Origin: Mnemiopsis leidyi
Taxonomy: Eukaryota; Ctenophora; Tentaculata; Lobata; Bolinopsidae
Assembly: GCA_000226015.1 (NCBI GenBank)
Contig: JH152947.1
Span: forward strand, 72,387-103,451
Reading direction: 5' to 3'
DNA: 31,065 nt
In this document: in pieces, positions 1 to 10,409 of the stretch
How the letters are laid out: each line of letters opens with the position of its first letter
How positions within the stretch are numbered: the stretch's first letter is position 1
The notes under the pieces: generated by a model
The model's database searches: none
What the model was told of the DNA's origin: nothing
What the model saw: the letters and a program-made list of their open reading frames with translations, nothing else
Translations under genes and position numbers: made by a program

Positions 1-1138
1 ACTAGAATTAAAAACACCAGCAAGCTGGGATAAACCCTGACTAGCTTTGTAAACTTCGATCAGATCACCTCTCGAACGCCTCTCAGCAAGAGTAGTCAGC
101 TCCAGAACCTGGAGACGCTCTGAGTATGGAAGTAGGCCTACCCCTTCAATCATCCGGGTAAAGCGTCTCTGGACGCTCTCGATCCTCAATATTAAAGACC
201 AATTTCCATACTCAGCTACAGGGTTCCAAAGCTGAACACAATATTCGAGATGTGGCCTGATTAAAGTCTTATACACTCTTATCATCAAAGATTTCTCTCT
301 ACTGATCAGGTTTCTGGAGATCCAACATAACATTTGATTTGCTTTACTTACACATGATTCTATCTGTTCATTCCAAAGCAAGGTGCCAGAGGTAAGAACA
401 CCTAGATCCTTTTCCTGTACAGTGTTTTCCAATATACTATCATCTAATACATAATTTAAATGATCATTGTTATTAAATTCTAAATGTAGCACTTTACATT
501 TACTTGTATTGAACGTAAGTAACCACTTTCTCTCCCAATCCTCTAAGTTTTTAAGATCATTATCCACTTCAGTTTTATCTGATAGATTAGCAATAAGTTT
601 CAGATCGTCTGCAAATATCTTCACAGTACTCTTAATACACTCAGGCAGATCATTGATGAACAATATAAAAAGCAGTGGACCTAAGACTGATCCCTGGGGT
701 ATTCCTGATAAAATGTCTTTAAAGGAAGAAAATTTACCCTGAACAGACACCCTAAAAGTCCTGTCCATTAAAAAATCTTTAATAATGTCTGAAATTTTAC
801 CATCAATACCTAAACAGTGAAGCTTCAAAATCAACCTGTTATGGGGAACTGTATCAAATGCTTTTTTAAAATCAAAATATAATATATCTACTGGAATTCC
901 CTCCTCTAAGAGTTCTATGACGCAATACATTGTTTCCAGCAAATTGCTCAAACAAGATTTACCTTTGACAAACCCATGCTGATGGGGGCTTATCTTATCT
1001 TCAACAAAAGATAATATTTCATCCCTTAAAATTTTCTCATAAACTTTACATAAAATACATGTTAAAGACACAGGTCTATAGTTTAAAGGATCTGTTTTAG
1101 ATCCGTTCTTAAAAAGTGCTGAAAGTATTGCTTCCCAC
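1..1138 (-). mobile_element. Non-LTR retrotransposon reverse transcriptase fragment (CR1/Jockey group), open to the window edge
   Basis: The minus strand reads without a stop from about 1138 to base 1, some 380 codons. It encodes the reverse transcriptase of a LINE: an NYRPVSLT block, motif A as FDFKKAFD (about 843-897), SGIPQGSVLGP (about 675-710), the catalytic FADD box (about 607-624), and downstream LWNP and ERR..GDLIEVYK blocks near 70-235. All catalytic aspartates I can see are present, so this part is not visibly decayed. The upstream half of the enzyme and any endonuclease are absent: homology stops abruptly at about 1138, where an unrelated LINE fragment of opposite orientation begins. 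The 3' end lies outside the window. Assignment to CR1/Jockey rather than RTE or L1 rests on the LWNP/GDLIEVYK C-terminal blocks and is moderately sure. Confidence 0.9.
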
Positions 1139-1700
1139 TGTGGAACCCATCTAAAATATCTGACATTCAGACGATAGAGAATGTTCAGAAACAGTTCACT
1201 AAGAAGATAAATGCACTTCAGGAACTGGATTACTGGAAGCGACTTTAACGACTTAAGCTCTTATCACTGCAGTGAAGAAGAGTGTGCTACTCAATTATAC
1301 ATGTTTGGAAATGTACCACGGCTTTGTTCCAAACAACATAGGGTTGAAATTTAACACCTCACCGAGACTTAGGACCAGGGTCACCATCCCAAAGTTTAAC
1401 CATCAAGTGCAGAGCTCCTATACAACAGCTTATGATAACTCATTTGCCATCAAAGCTGCGCGACTGTGGAATGTTCTTCCGAATTCAATCACCCTGCAAG
1501 AACCCTTCAAGGCTGGACTAGGCAGTTTCTTAAATCAGTTCCCCGACAAGCCACCAGTTGTAGGATACACTCCTAATGGCAACTCCTTGCTCGATTGGTG
1601 TGCTGCTGGAGGAAATGGAGTGTGCGCTTGACGCTGAATCCAGTTGCAATCCCTGCCAAACCCCTCAAAAGGTATCAAAAAGTAAGTAAGAATGATGTAT
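1139..1700 (+). pseudogene. Decayed 3' end of a second LINE (reverse transcriptase C-terminus plus 3' UTR)
   Basis: The plus strand starts with the LWNP block (1141 onward: WNPSKISDIQTIENVQ), then shows two in-frame stops, a shift of frame near 1260-1272, and an open stretch to 1631 ending the reverse transcriptase C-terminus (RLWNVLPNSI, then NQFPDKPP). It aligns to the same region of LINE reverse transcriptase as the neighbouring minus-strand fragment, but the residues differ strongly, so it is another family. The 3' UTR ends near 1670-1690 in a short GTAA repeat, as some CR1-type elements end in a microsatellite instead of poly(A). It is 5' truncated and dead. Confidence 0.8.
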
Positions 1701-3239
1701 TGAACTTTAAAGCATAAAGGTTCAGGTTTGATTACTTTTCTCAATAGTTTTTCTAGAGCCCAAACATGTGTCATGTAGTACTTTATGTAAATCCACGTCA
1801 GATTCTGAGTGTCTTACTTTAGAAGTCATTCACGAGAACTCTAAAATCTAAATATTGGTTTATTAATGCTTATCGGTTGGCAAGTGGTGACTTTAATAAG
1901 AAACATGAACACAGTTTTTTCAGAGAAACACAAACTTTTCATTTATCGCCACAATCAATTTATAAAATCTATTTTAACTCTGTTATTCCATAAAATTCAA
2001 ATTCAAATTCAACTTCTAAATTTAACAAGTCTTCATCATGCATGTACGCATGTTCACCTAACCTTGTCTGACTTCGTCCGACCCTCATTCGAATAAAATG
2101 ACAGGAGGGTGCGCGCTGCCGTACAAACCTAACCAGGGGCTTGCGCACGCTACCTCTGGTGGCGCGCGCAAAAGGGCTCTGGTTAGAGCAAGTACGCATG
2201 GTTCTGTAAAAATAAACATAGACCAAAGTTTAATTTTTAAATCTTTCTTTACTAAATTTAATCTTTGTTTACTAATATAAATTCAAATTATGGATAGTAG
2301 TAATATAATATAAATAATGGTTAAGTAATCAATTGTGATGCTATACACTATACAACGATCAAGTTTCCAGCCATTGCGGCCGTCTACATGACATGAGATT
2401 TAGTAATGAGTTTCAATTTGTTACCATGCACACTGAACATGAACGCCTACGCTAGGCCTGGGCTGATAGTAGAATTATTGGAAAATAGCTGGCGAAAGGG
2501 CATACACGCTTTTAAGCTTTCGTAATTTAATATGCTCTCGAAACTTTGCTTCTCGTTTCGTTAGAAGAATTCATCTCGTCAATGGTTGTAGTTGCCTTGC
2601 GGTCCCTACGGGGCGGCAGCAGGTGAGGCAACGTCTGACAAGGTTGTAGGTAGTGCAAGTGCGTAGTACATGAACTTGGCACATGATAAAAACGTACGTG
2701 CGCGGCTTTAAAAGTATGGCACACGTCACGCTTTGTATGCATAATTGTCGTATGGAGATGGCGCTTGATACTCGATCAGTTTGAGCAAGCTCTTTGTTTA
2801 TATGGCAAATGGTTTGTTGACATGACTCCAACTGGGGTTTTAGGAGCAATAACATATTTTCATGGATTCTACGAGTTCTTGTGGCTATTGGCTATTTAAA
2901 AGAATAGGAGTAAATACGCTAGTCTGAAAGATACTAACCATAATGAGTACTAAAACAATGTGCAATACCATAATTTCATGAATTATATGCAGTAAAATAA
3001 AAAATATAAGAAGTTATCAAAAATAAACGATAATTAAAAATGACAAAATTCGAGTAACACGATGCACAAAGTTAAAGAAATAACAGATTTAATTATTTAA
3101 TGAAAATCATGATGCATTGGTCACGTTTTATGGTCAATGATGACTTGAAAATGCCTTAAATATACCAAAGCATACAGAATCAACTATAAAAGTCATATCA
3201 GGTAAAAAGTCAAAATTCCTTAGCCACACCATGTAAAGG
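1701..3239. other. Intergenic region with no recognised gene
   Basis: AT-rich DNA downstream of the first zinc-finger gene. It includes a short hexamer run based on ATTCAA (about 1994-2010) and two small GC-richer patches (2101-2180 and 2590-2640). Open frames here are short and none resembles a protein. Two ATTAAA motifs on the minus strand near 3086-3102 could be poly(A) signals for the gene ending at 3240, but this is weak. Confidence 0.5.
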
Positions 3240-4448
3240 TCAGCCAATGGTAGTCCCCTTAGAATGTTCAGAGTAAAAATGCCCGTCTAAAGTTAGCTGA
3301 CTAGCGGCAACAAAGCCGCACGTGACACAACGCAGTGACTTGAGGTGTTTGTCACGTTTGTGAGAAGCTAGCTGAAGAGAACTGCTAGCTGTGAAGCTGC
3401 ACCTGTCGCAGTTCACAGTCTTTCTTCGCTGGGGATGGAGACCTGCCATGTGTTTCCTCAAAGCTGTGGCGTTCTGAGCTCTGAAGCTACACTTGGAACA
3501 GTCCAAATATCGAGATGTTTCGCTTGAGATTAAAGTGGGATTGAGAACAGCAGGTGTGCCTTGGTGTAACACACGTACATGCTTTGTCAGTGCATCAGCA
3601 GTTTGAGCGCGAAAACAACAAAACGTACAATCTAGAAAATTTCTTTCACTACTTTTACCCTCATTGACTTCAGACGACTTTTGAGCGTGAAGTACTCTGA
3701 TGTGATTCTGCAGAGCATCGTTAGTCGGTCCTCTAAAACAACACTCTTTGCAATCGTGGTACGTCTTCTCCTTTTCTCTGATAAGATGTAGAATTCGCTG
3801 TGAGTGCAAGGTTGTCATGTGATCCACCAAAGATTCGCTGGTTTTACCTCTAAAACAACACTCAGTACAGTCGAAGTATACCGGTTCGAAATCTGAAGTA
3901 AAGGGCCCAGTATACTCAAAGTGTGGGGCTTTATCTAGTGTTGGCTGCTTCATCGGCCAGGCAGAAGGAGAAACTGGAAAACACAAAGGTTTGACATCTT
4001 CAACGGGCTCCATTTTTATTTGAATCGTTGGTTTGACATCCCGCTCAAAAGTTTCTCTCTTAATTAACGATGGAACGGGGTCTGCTGATGGGAGCTCCTT
4101 GCTACATAAACCTCCCATTGCTCCTTCAAAATGCAAATTGTTTGGGTCTAGTTTGACTTTTTGTACGTTAGTCGGTGAAACCTTCTTAGGCAGATCCTGA
4201 CTTACCGATGGTATGTGTAAGCTTGGCTTTATGGTCGCAGTTAACTTTTGTTTCTTCCGCTTCCGTTCGACATGATGTTCACGTAAGTGAAACAAAAAAT
4301 CATTCTCCTCTTGAAAAGAACGGCCACAGAATCCGCAGCTAAACCTATTGATAGGGTTAACTCCACGCTCCCTGCTTACAGCTGCACCAAATCGGGACGA
4401 TTTAGAGCTGTCAAAGTGAGTTGCGGTGGTATCATCTCCGTTCAGCAT
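3240..4448 (-). CDS. C2H2 zinc-finger protein 1 (seven fingers, 402 aa)
   Basis: A single open exon of 402 codons. Seven C2H2 fingers are visible: one isolated N-terminal finger (C38, C41, H54, H58/59), then six clustered in the C-terminal half at about 194-215, 233-254, 274-295, 317-338, 347-368 and 374-395. Fingers 2-4 share an unusual CxxCCFR core with an extra cysteine after the second ligand, which points to internal duplication. Between finger 1 and the cluster is a basic stretch (ERKRKKQK, 61-68; likely nuclear localisation) and a linker with SUMO-type sites (IKRE about 129-132, IKME about 144-147). It probably binds nucleic acid in the nucleus; target unknown. A stop lies in frame upstream of the ATG, so this start is plausible unless a first exon was missed. 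The N-terminal CGFCG finger is shared with the two genes to its right. Confidence 0.88.
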   Translation of the reverse strand: MLNGDDTTATHFDSSKSSRFGAAVSRERGVNPINRFSCGFCGRSFQEENDFLFHLREHHVERKRKKQKLTATIKPSLHIPSVSQDLPKKVSPTNVQKVKLDPNNLHFEGAMGGLCSKELPSADPVPSLIKRETFERDVKPTIQIKMEPVEDVKPLCFPVSPSAWPMKQPTLDKAPHFEYTGPFTSDFEPVYFDCTECCFRGKTSESLVDHMTTLHSQRILHLIREKEKTYHDCKECCFRGPTNDALQNHIRVLHAQKSSEVNEGKSSERNFLDCTFCCFRAQTADALTKHVRVLHQGTPAVLNPTLISSETSRYLDCSKCSFRAQNATALRKHMAGLHPQRRKTVNCDRCSFTASSSLQLASHKRDKHLKSLRCVTCGFVAASQLTLDGHFYSEHSKGTTIG

Positions 4449-4828
4449 GCCCTGGCTAACTTCATGGCACGTTCATACGTGGCCATCCTTCCTTGTCTCC
4501 CTGAGTTATATTAGGTTTTGTTGATTTTAAAACTAGCAGCTAACGGCAAATACTTTGCAGTATTCCATGTGGACATTCCATTAGAGCAATCAATAGCAGT
4601 ATTTTAACAGCTTGAATTAGGACATAGGAAAGAATTGAACACAGATTCGTAAAAAAACTTTGCGTTTAAGTTCATGATATCCATAAAACATAGTACACAG
4701 ATACAGTATAAAACATAAAATGTGAAACAAACAAAATGAAATCTGATCTGAAAAAATGATCTTATGTAACTAGGTAATTGAATATGAATTTAAATAAATA
4801 AAGTTATAATTGAGACGACAACAACTGG
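4449..4828. other. Spacer between zinc-finger genes 1 and 2
   Basis: It holds the 5' flank of zinc-finger gene 1 and the 3' flank of gene 2, both on the minus strand. I see no coding sequence and no clear TATA box or poly(A) signal. Confidence 0.4.
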
Positions 4829-6082
4829 TTAATTTTCGTCACGTCTCACAGAATGTTGAACCTCTAAATGCCTCCACATTTCCGACACAGAATCAACAGT
4901 AAACTGACAATAAGAACAGGCGAACGTTTCATCAGAATTTAAATCAGCTTCCTTATTAGACTGCTGGTCTTTATCAACATTTTCACATCTCGTTGTCAAT
5001 TCTTGAAATGTTTCGGAGTGACGATAAGCTCGTGATGGTGAAGTTGTTGGCAAAGAAGACTCCTCGTTTGAGACGTAGTTGAGGGGATTTTTAGAGAAGA
5101 TACTGGGACGATTCTCAGACAGGCCGCCTGGGATATCTTTAGAGTATTTCCCAGGTCGGCACGATCGAGCCGCCATAAACTGGCTGTAAGACCAAAAATG
5201 CCTTCCTCGGACGTGTTTCTTTAAGTAAGTCCAGTCGGCTCCCCTGTACTTGCAATACGGACAGCTCCACTTTTTCTCGGGGGAATGAATGCTCAAATGC
5301 CTATTCATGGAGTTTTTAATAGGAGTTGAGTAGGAGCAAACACTACATTGGTACAGAATCTCAGCTACATTTTTCTTTCCTGCTTTTGTACTACACTTTT
5401 TTTGTTCGTGGTGGGAGCGCTTACCCTTTGAAAATTTGCGAGCGGCTATAAATTCTTGGCCATGGCTTTTGAGATGAATTTCGAACTTATTTAGATCACT
5501 GAATTGAAGAAAACAGCAACTGCAGTGAAATATTTGCTTGACGACTTTACCCGTATAAACATCGGGAGGCTGAGATGAGTTTGTTTCGTCCCGAAGCTGT
5601 GTAATAAGATTTTTTCCATATTTAGAATGATTTTTACCAAATTTGAGAGTGGTATGAGTATCAATATCGGAGTCCTGACAGATAACTGAACTATTACAAT
5701 CACTAGCTACACTTTTTATCATCTCTCTGTTGGTTTCACCTTCGTCGTAGGGTCTACTTTCAACAATAACTTCGTGTAACCCACTTTCAACATCAAGTCC
5801 CTGCTCTTGAGTTTCTGCATCGACCGGGTGTTGAATACATTCAATAGTCTTATTAGCTGCGACACCAAGTTCATCTCTGAAAGATTCATCACCCTGATCT
5901 TGAAGGTGTTCGACCTTGTCATCTACAGAGTTTTCCAAATTCTCCGTTGATGATTCTTGCTTACTACCACGGTGATGATTCTTCACGTGATTCAGGAACA
6001 ATGTCTCTTCTCTGTATTTTACTCCACAGAAGCCACAGGTGAAGAAGGAAACATTCGTGCTAGGAATACGAGTCCTCTCCAT
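4829..6082 (-). CDS. C2H2 zinc-finger protein 2 (five fingers, 417 aa)
   Basis: One open exon of 417 codons. Fingers: N-terminal C16/C19/H32/H36-37 with the CGFCG core; C187/C190/H203/H207; C246/C249/H262/H266; C273/C276/H290/H295; C-terminal C389/C392/H405/H410. The long linker at 40-185 is acidic and contains LDVESGLHEVIVES (about 96-109), a peptide repeated almost unchanged in the third gene. A basic block (KGKRSHHEQKKC, about 219-230) may be a nuclear localisation signal. The start has a good context (G at -3 and +4) and a TAA stop lies in frame a few codons upstream. It is likely a nuclear DNA-binding regulator; no target can be inferred. Same orientation and family as its two neighbours. 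Confidence 0.88.
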   Translation of the reverse strand: MERTRIPSTNVSFFTCGFCGVKYREETLFLNHVKNHHRGSKQESSTENLENSVDDKVEHLQDQGDESFRDELGVAANKTIECIQHPVDAETQEQGLDVESGLHEVIVESRPYDEGETNREMIKSVASDCNSSVICQDSDIDTHTTLKFGKNHSKYGKNLITQLRDETNSSQPPDVYTGKVVKQIFHCSCCFLQFSDLNKFEIHLKSHGQEFIAARKFSKGKRSHHEQKKCSTKAGKKNVAEILYQCSVCSYSTPIKNSMNRHLSIHSPEKKWSCPYCKYRGADWTYLKKHVRGRHFWSYSQFMAARSCRPGKYSKDIPGGLSENRPSIFSKNPLNYVSNEESSLPTTSPSRAYRHSETFQELTTRCENVDKDQQSNKEADLNSDETFACSYCQFTVDSVSEMWRHLEVQHSVRRDEN

Positions 6083-7044
6083 ACCATCAAAATTGGTAAC
6101 TTTTTACATGCCACATCCTGAAGAAGTAAACTTTACGTCAATGAGACACATAAAAACAATGCATACATAAATACCAAGCTATGCATGTATACATTAGAGT
6201 GGATTTAACACAGCATTGCCCTGCTAGCTTAGTAAAAATTAGCGCAAAATTTGAGAAGATCTGAATAGGTCAATCACTCATATTGTAGGAAAAATTTGTG
6301 AATCTTACCAGAGATACACAAATATGTCTAATAAAAATTATTTAAAGCAATAAGAAACAGTGGCAATATCTTAAGATTCCTCGTAATACAGTATAGAGTA
6401 TCACTAGAAACCTACAAAGGTAAAACCACAAATCCTAAATTGGACATTTCTAGAGTTCAGCAGTTCAGCAGTTCGAGCCTTAAATCTTTAAGTCTATGTA
6501 ATACCAACTTATTTACTCAGTGTTATAGAAGGCATTGTTCTTAAAAGTGTAAGCACGGTCGATATAAAGAGAGAAATGGGGGAAATTGTGGTACGATAGT
6601 TAACAGCCGACCGCCGAGTCAATATCATGAACTATAGAAGATGAATTTTAAAGGCTTCAATACGTACACGGGTATAATTACGTGGGAATGGCGACTAGAC
6701 TGACCAGGTTAACTGCGGATAACAGATTAAACCATGTTAGATCCTGTTGGTCAAAACTTAAATTCGTCTGTAAGATTCGAACAAATGCATTATAGAGAGG
6801 TCAATATTTTTTCCATTTCTCATGCTTTTTTTGTCATGTACTTACTTAAGTCCACAGGTCAGTACGGCAGTATGTAAACTAGGTTATGTAAAATCTGGAG
6901 TAAAAATTAGTGAGCAGATTAGCTAGCGAGAAATAGCGGTAGCTACTATAGCTATCGGAGACGGGTGCATCATAACATAATGGCCTAGCGGGTGGCTAAC
7001 GGCTGATAGCGAGTAGCTAATAGCAAGCAGCGATATTGGACAAA
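6083..7044. other. Intergenic region with a TAGC-rich patch
   Basis: No gene seen. From about 6905 to 7035 the sequence is crowded with TAGC/TAGCG words in irregular spacing (tagctagcgag, agcggtagct, ctgatagcgagtagct), resembling a degenerate short tandem repeat. Confidence 0.4.
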
Positions 7045-7199
7045 ATCAGCACACTTTATACATGTAGTGAGAATTCTACGATAGAACATAAGAAACGATT
7101 TAACAAATAATCACTGCCCGATATCAGCACACTTTATACATGTAGTGAGAATTCTACGATAGAACATAAGAACAATTTAACAAATCATCACTGCCCGAT
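7045..7199. repeat. Two-copy 78-bp direct tandem duplication
   Basis: The unit starting atcagcacactttatacatg at 7045 is repeated at 7123 with only a few differences (one is agaaacgatt versus agaacaattt). Noncoding and apparently recent. Confidence 0.9.
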
Positions 7200-8566
7200 A
7201 CAAGGCATCCAACACAGGACACGTATTTTCAACTTTGTCCTTACAACAAAATCTGGCCTCAAACTAGTGGGCAGGAAGCAAGTCAACAAACAAAGATTTA
7301 TGAACTTCGCCCAGGACACCCGCTCGCCCACGTTCATGAATCATGATCATTGAGCAGAGTTCTTCTCTTCTACAGGCTATACTGAAACTAGAAGCTTGCA
7401 AACCAACTAACTTTTCATCGTTATACTAATTTCTTATGGTTATAAATACATTGGAAAACTCCGGGCCTCGTACACGAAATTAACGGGTGATGTGTTTCTA
7501 GAATTTCGCCGAGCTAAAACTTGTAAGCGTATAAAGTCCGCGACAGCTGTAGGTTATCAGGGGGAGGGGTTTTTCATGGACCCTTGTACTAGCCCCTTGT
7601 TCTGAGGGGTCCCCTTGCCACAGGACTTTTCGGCTGATGCCCCTGGAGTTGCGGTCAACACTCCATCAACCGCTGCTAGTCGTCTTCTAGCCGCTCATAT
7701 TATGAGCGTATAAATCATAACATTAACCCCCCGCCGCCTGTCGAGTAATACCACACTCGATCCCCTTATATACACACACCAATGCAATCCCAAGCCTCAT
7801 CCTCGAGGATCACCTAGCAGGACAGTAAACAAAATGCGGTGGTAGTTCCTGGTAGTATTCACTACCACTATTCCGGAAGGGTTTCTCGACACCTGACTTC
7901 TACTGGGTTCTAGGAGTCCTCCGATGACGGATCAATATGGTAGATGTCCTTCCACCAAGGCCATAACCACGTTATGTCCTCCGGAGGTACCAACCTGGCG
8001 AACCCCCAGCCCAGCCGGGTACGGTTTATGCCTGCAATCCGGAGGAGCTCCATGAGACGCGATTGAAGTATAAGAGAGAATGAAATCTGAAGCGTTCCCC
8101 AGAGATAAAACAAATCGGTGCAATTCTTGTTAGGTTCTAGGTTTACTCATGACGTTCTATAAAAGAAGTATCTAAGGTATGACTCCTGTTTGTACACAAC
8201 TTATTTCGTGAGATTGATCCTTAGAATTCAATAATCATTCAATCACAAAAGGCGCAGTTTGCCAATTTGTGTCGAAACTCGAAATCATTTAAATCAATTC
8301 GCATGATGAGTGAAATATTAAATTATTACAGTAACAATCTTATTAGTATTCATTGTTATTTACAAATACCTATCACAAATAAATTAAACATATTTTAAAA
8401 TGTCATACTAGCTCACTTCTGTTTAAATAACAGTAACATAAAGAATATTAAAAATTATCATCAAAAAGTTATTTCATAATAGAATCATGAATTTATACAC
8501 GTTGGCTCATGCTTGTAGTCTGCAAGCCTTGTCCGCACCTTTAGGCTAACTGTTATATAACCAGAT
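7200..8566. other. Intergenic region with an unidentified GC-rich block (about 7540-8110)
   Basis: The stretch 7540-8110 is clearly richer in G and C than its surroundings and has sharp edges. The minus strand carries overlapping short open frames (7910-8113, 7932-8123) rich in W, P and G that match no family I recognise. It may be a remnant of a transposon or another dispersed repeat. From 8140 to 8566 the sequence returns to AT-rich DNA with nothing I can name. Confidence 0.4.
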
Positions 8567-9394
8567 CTATAAACTTTCCCTCATTAAATGGATGCTGAAA
8601 ATATGCCTACGAATAACCCTCTTTATACGTGAAGTGAAGGAACAGATACAGCATCCAAACAGAAATTGTGCTCGGTTCTTTCGTCGAGTTGTTGTGAAGG
8701 AGTGCCATCTAGAACTATCAAACTCTCTGATACTCTGGAATGTCTCACCGTGGCTTTGAATGTGAAAATTAAATTCTTCAGTTTTGCTGAAAGAGATATT
8801 ACAGAAATCACAATGCTTAGATGGTACTACCACTTTATTTGTGCTGAGGCAGGGATTAATTGCCAGCATTCCTTCATTAAAGCGCATAATTGGAACAATA
8901 AACAGTTTTCCTTTGCAAAATTTTGCATCACTTAAGGTAGTACTAGACGCAGATTTTGATGTATTGAAAGTTTTAGATATGTCAGAGCAGTTCGCATTTT
9001 GATCGAGACTTCCACTATCGATTAACACAGCTCTATCTTCATCATCTTTATCACGCTGACCAATTCCTACAATGACTTTGTCTAGCCCACTTTCAACATC
9101 AAGTTCTGGCAGATCGATTTTAGCAACAGCCGGATGAGGCCTAGAGTCAACCACTGCATCTAAATCAGATTGATTACTTTCACTTTCACTATCACTTACC
9201 ATAATGCAATCAGTGTTTTCACCATCCTCAATTGCACAGTAAGGTGTGTTTGGTTTTATGCAGTAATGCTGTTTAACATGGTCGAAGAAAGAATATTCCC
9301 TGAATTTCATTCCACAAAAACCGCAGTGGAAAAGAGGGTTATTTTTGTTGAAATGCTGTAATTCTTTTTTGCTAAAACTTTTTACCATGATCAT
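8567..9394 (-). CDS. C2H2 zinc-finger protein 3 (three fingers, about 275 aa, shortened paralogue)
   Basis: The frame is open from 9472, but the start at 9394 (or the ATG two codons later at 9388) is preferred because a polypyrimidine tract followed by CAG, a good splice acceptor, lies immediately upstream (intron end at 9396). In the numbering from 9472, fingers are at C50/C53/H65/H69 (CGFCG core), C221/C224/H237/H241 and C274/C277/H290/H295. The linker carries ELDVESGLDKVIV, the same peptide as in zinc-finger protein 2, so the two are paralogues. The protein stops just after the third finger, where protein 2 continues with two more; the following DNA shows no further finger remnants. It is either a genuinely shorter family member or a degraded copy. 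A 5' exon is probable but not found. Confidence 0.75.
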   Translation of the reverse strand: MIMVKSFSKKELQHFNKNNPLFHCGFCGMKFREYSFFDHVKQHYCIKPNTPYCAIEDGENTDCIMVSDSESESNQSDLDAVVDSRPHPAVAKIDLPELDVESGLDKVIVGIGQRDKDDEDRAVLIDSGSLDQNANCSDISKTFNTSKSASSTTLSDAKFCKGKLFIVPIMRFNEGMLAINPCLSTNKVVVPSKHCDFCNISFSKTEEFNFHIQSHGETFQSIREFDSSRWHSFTTTRRKNRAQFLFGCCICSFTSRIKRVIRRHIFSIHLMRESL

Positions 9395-10309
9395 CCTGAG
9401 TAGAAAAATTGGTGAGTGATAAAAAGATTTGCGAATTTTTTTATGTGAAACCAGACTAACATGAACAATCAATTTCTCATAAATTAAGAATTTATCTTAA
9501 TTTAATAAAGTAGTCTCGACATTGGTCCGGGTTCTTGTCATAACTACTTAGCTGAAAGCTTAAAGGCACTGACAATGGCATGATATTTATCATACTATAC
9601 TATATGAAATCCGATATCCTCATCTAAATGCACACAGAGGCACAGACATGCACAGAGAGAAACAGACATGGTCATAGAGAAACAGACATACACACAAAGC
9701 CACATTTCTGGTCGCTTATCTCATCCTAAAGCCTAAACAGGCTTATCTAAACTTAACAGGTATGGCTTTAACGAATTCAAAAATTTTGAATTCTCTAGAC
9801 CAGTAAGGCAATCCTTTTAATTAATAATACTCTCTAGTCCCGATTACTAAATGAATTACACAAAACAGGGGTTGGCATTATTCCATTGCCCTCATTCATA
9901 ATTATGTTTTTGAACAGTAATTGCGCCACATTTGTAAAATACCGCTTTTGTAAAATTTCAGTTACATGAGTTCAATACTGAATCGTTTCGTCACAAGACC
10001 ATAGCATCATATAATCGAACCATGAGATTGTAGCCTAAAGTGGGACCTTCTCCTATTTTCTCTTTTTTTGTTTCAGCTCTCACAAAGCCTGAATATAAGG
10101 TTAACATCTTTAAAGCCAATTTACGTAATGTCGTCGAAAATGAATACCAACATATTGAAAGTTAAACTCATTTATGAACTATACAAGCACTATTTTACTA
10201 AATTTGAAGATATCAGTGAACGTGATAAATTGATAAAATTCATTTCTCTGCATCGTGAACATTTTATCATATTCTATATTGATGTCTTGATCTCACAGCT
10301 AAGTGAAGG
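9395..10309. other. Divergent spacer between zinc-finger gene 3 and transporter gene A
   Basis: The flanking genes point away from each other, so promoters for both should lie here. About 9630-9700 is a degenerate CA/GA repeat built on cagacatg and agagaaacagacat. At 10049-10076 there is a strong acceptor-like tract (ttttctctttttttgtttcag), best explained as the end of an intron in the 5' UTR of gene A. No donor for it could be placed with confidence. Confidence 0.5.
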
Positions 10310-10409
10310 ATGTTTTTTGATTTCGTGCAGACATTTAATACCAAAAGACGATACATCGCTTACTTTTGCCTTCTCTTTAATGCTTACAACGAGATGTGTG
10401 CACGGTTAG
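10128..10409 (+). other. Possible upstream ORF overlapping the start of transporter A
   Basis: An open frame of 93 codons from ATG 10128 (MSSKMNTNILKVKLIYEL...) follows the acceptor at 10076 and overlaps the ATG of gene A in another frame. The product is lysine/isoleucine rich with no recognised domain. It could be an upstream ORF or chance in AT-rich DNA. Confidence 0.25.

Noticed and set aside
1..1700. Twin-priming (5' inversion) of a single LINE insertion
   Set aside because: Both fragments cover the same LWNP region of the reverse transcriptase but with very different residues, so they are two families rather than two halves of one copy.
10068..10127. Protein start at 10068
   Set aside because: The codon there is TTG within a polypyrimidine/acceptor tract; the first ATG of that frame is at 10128.
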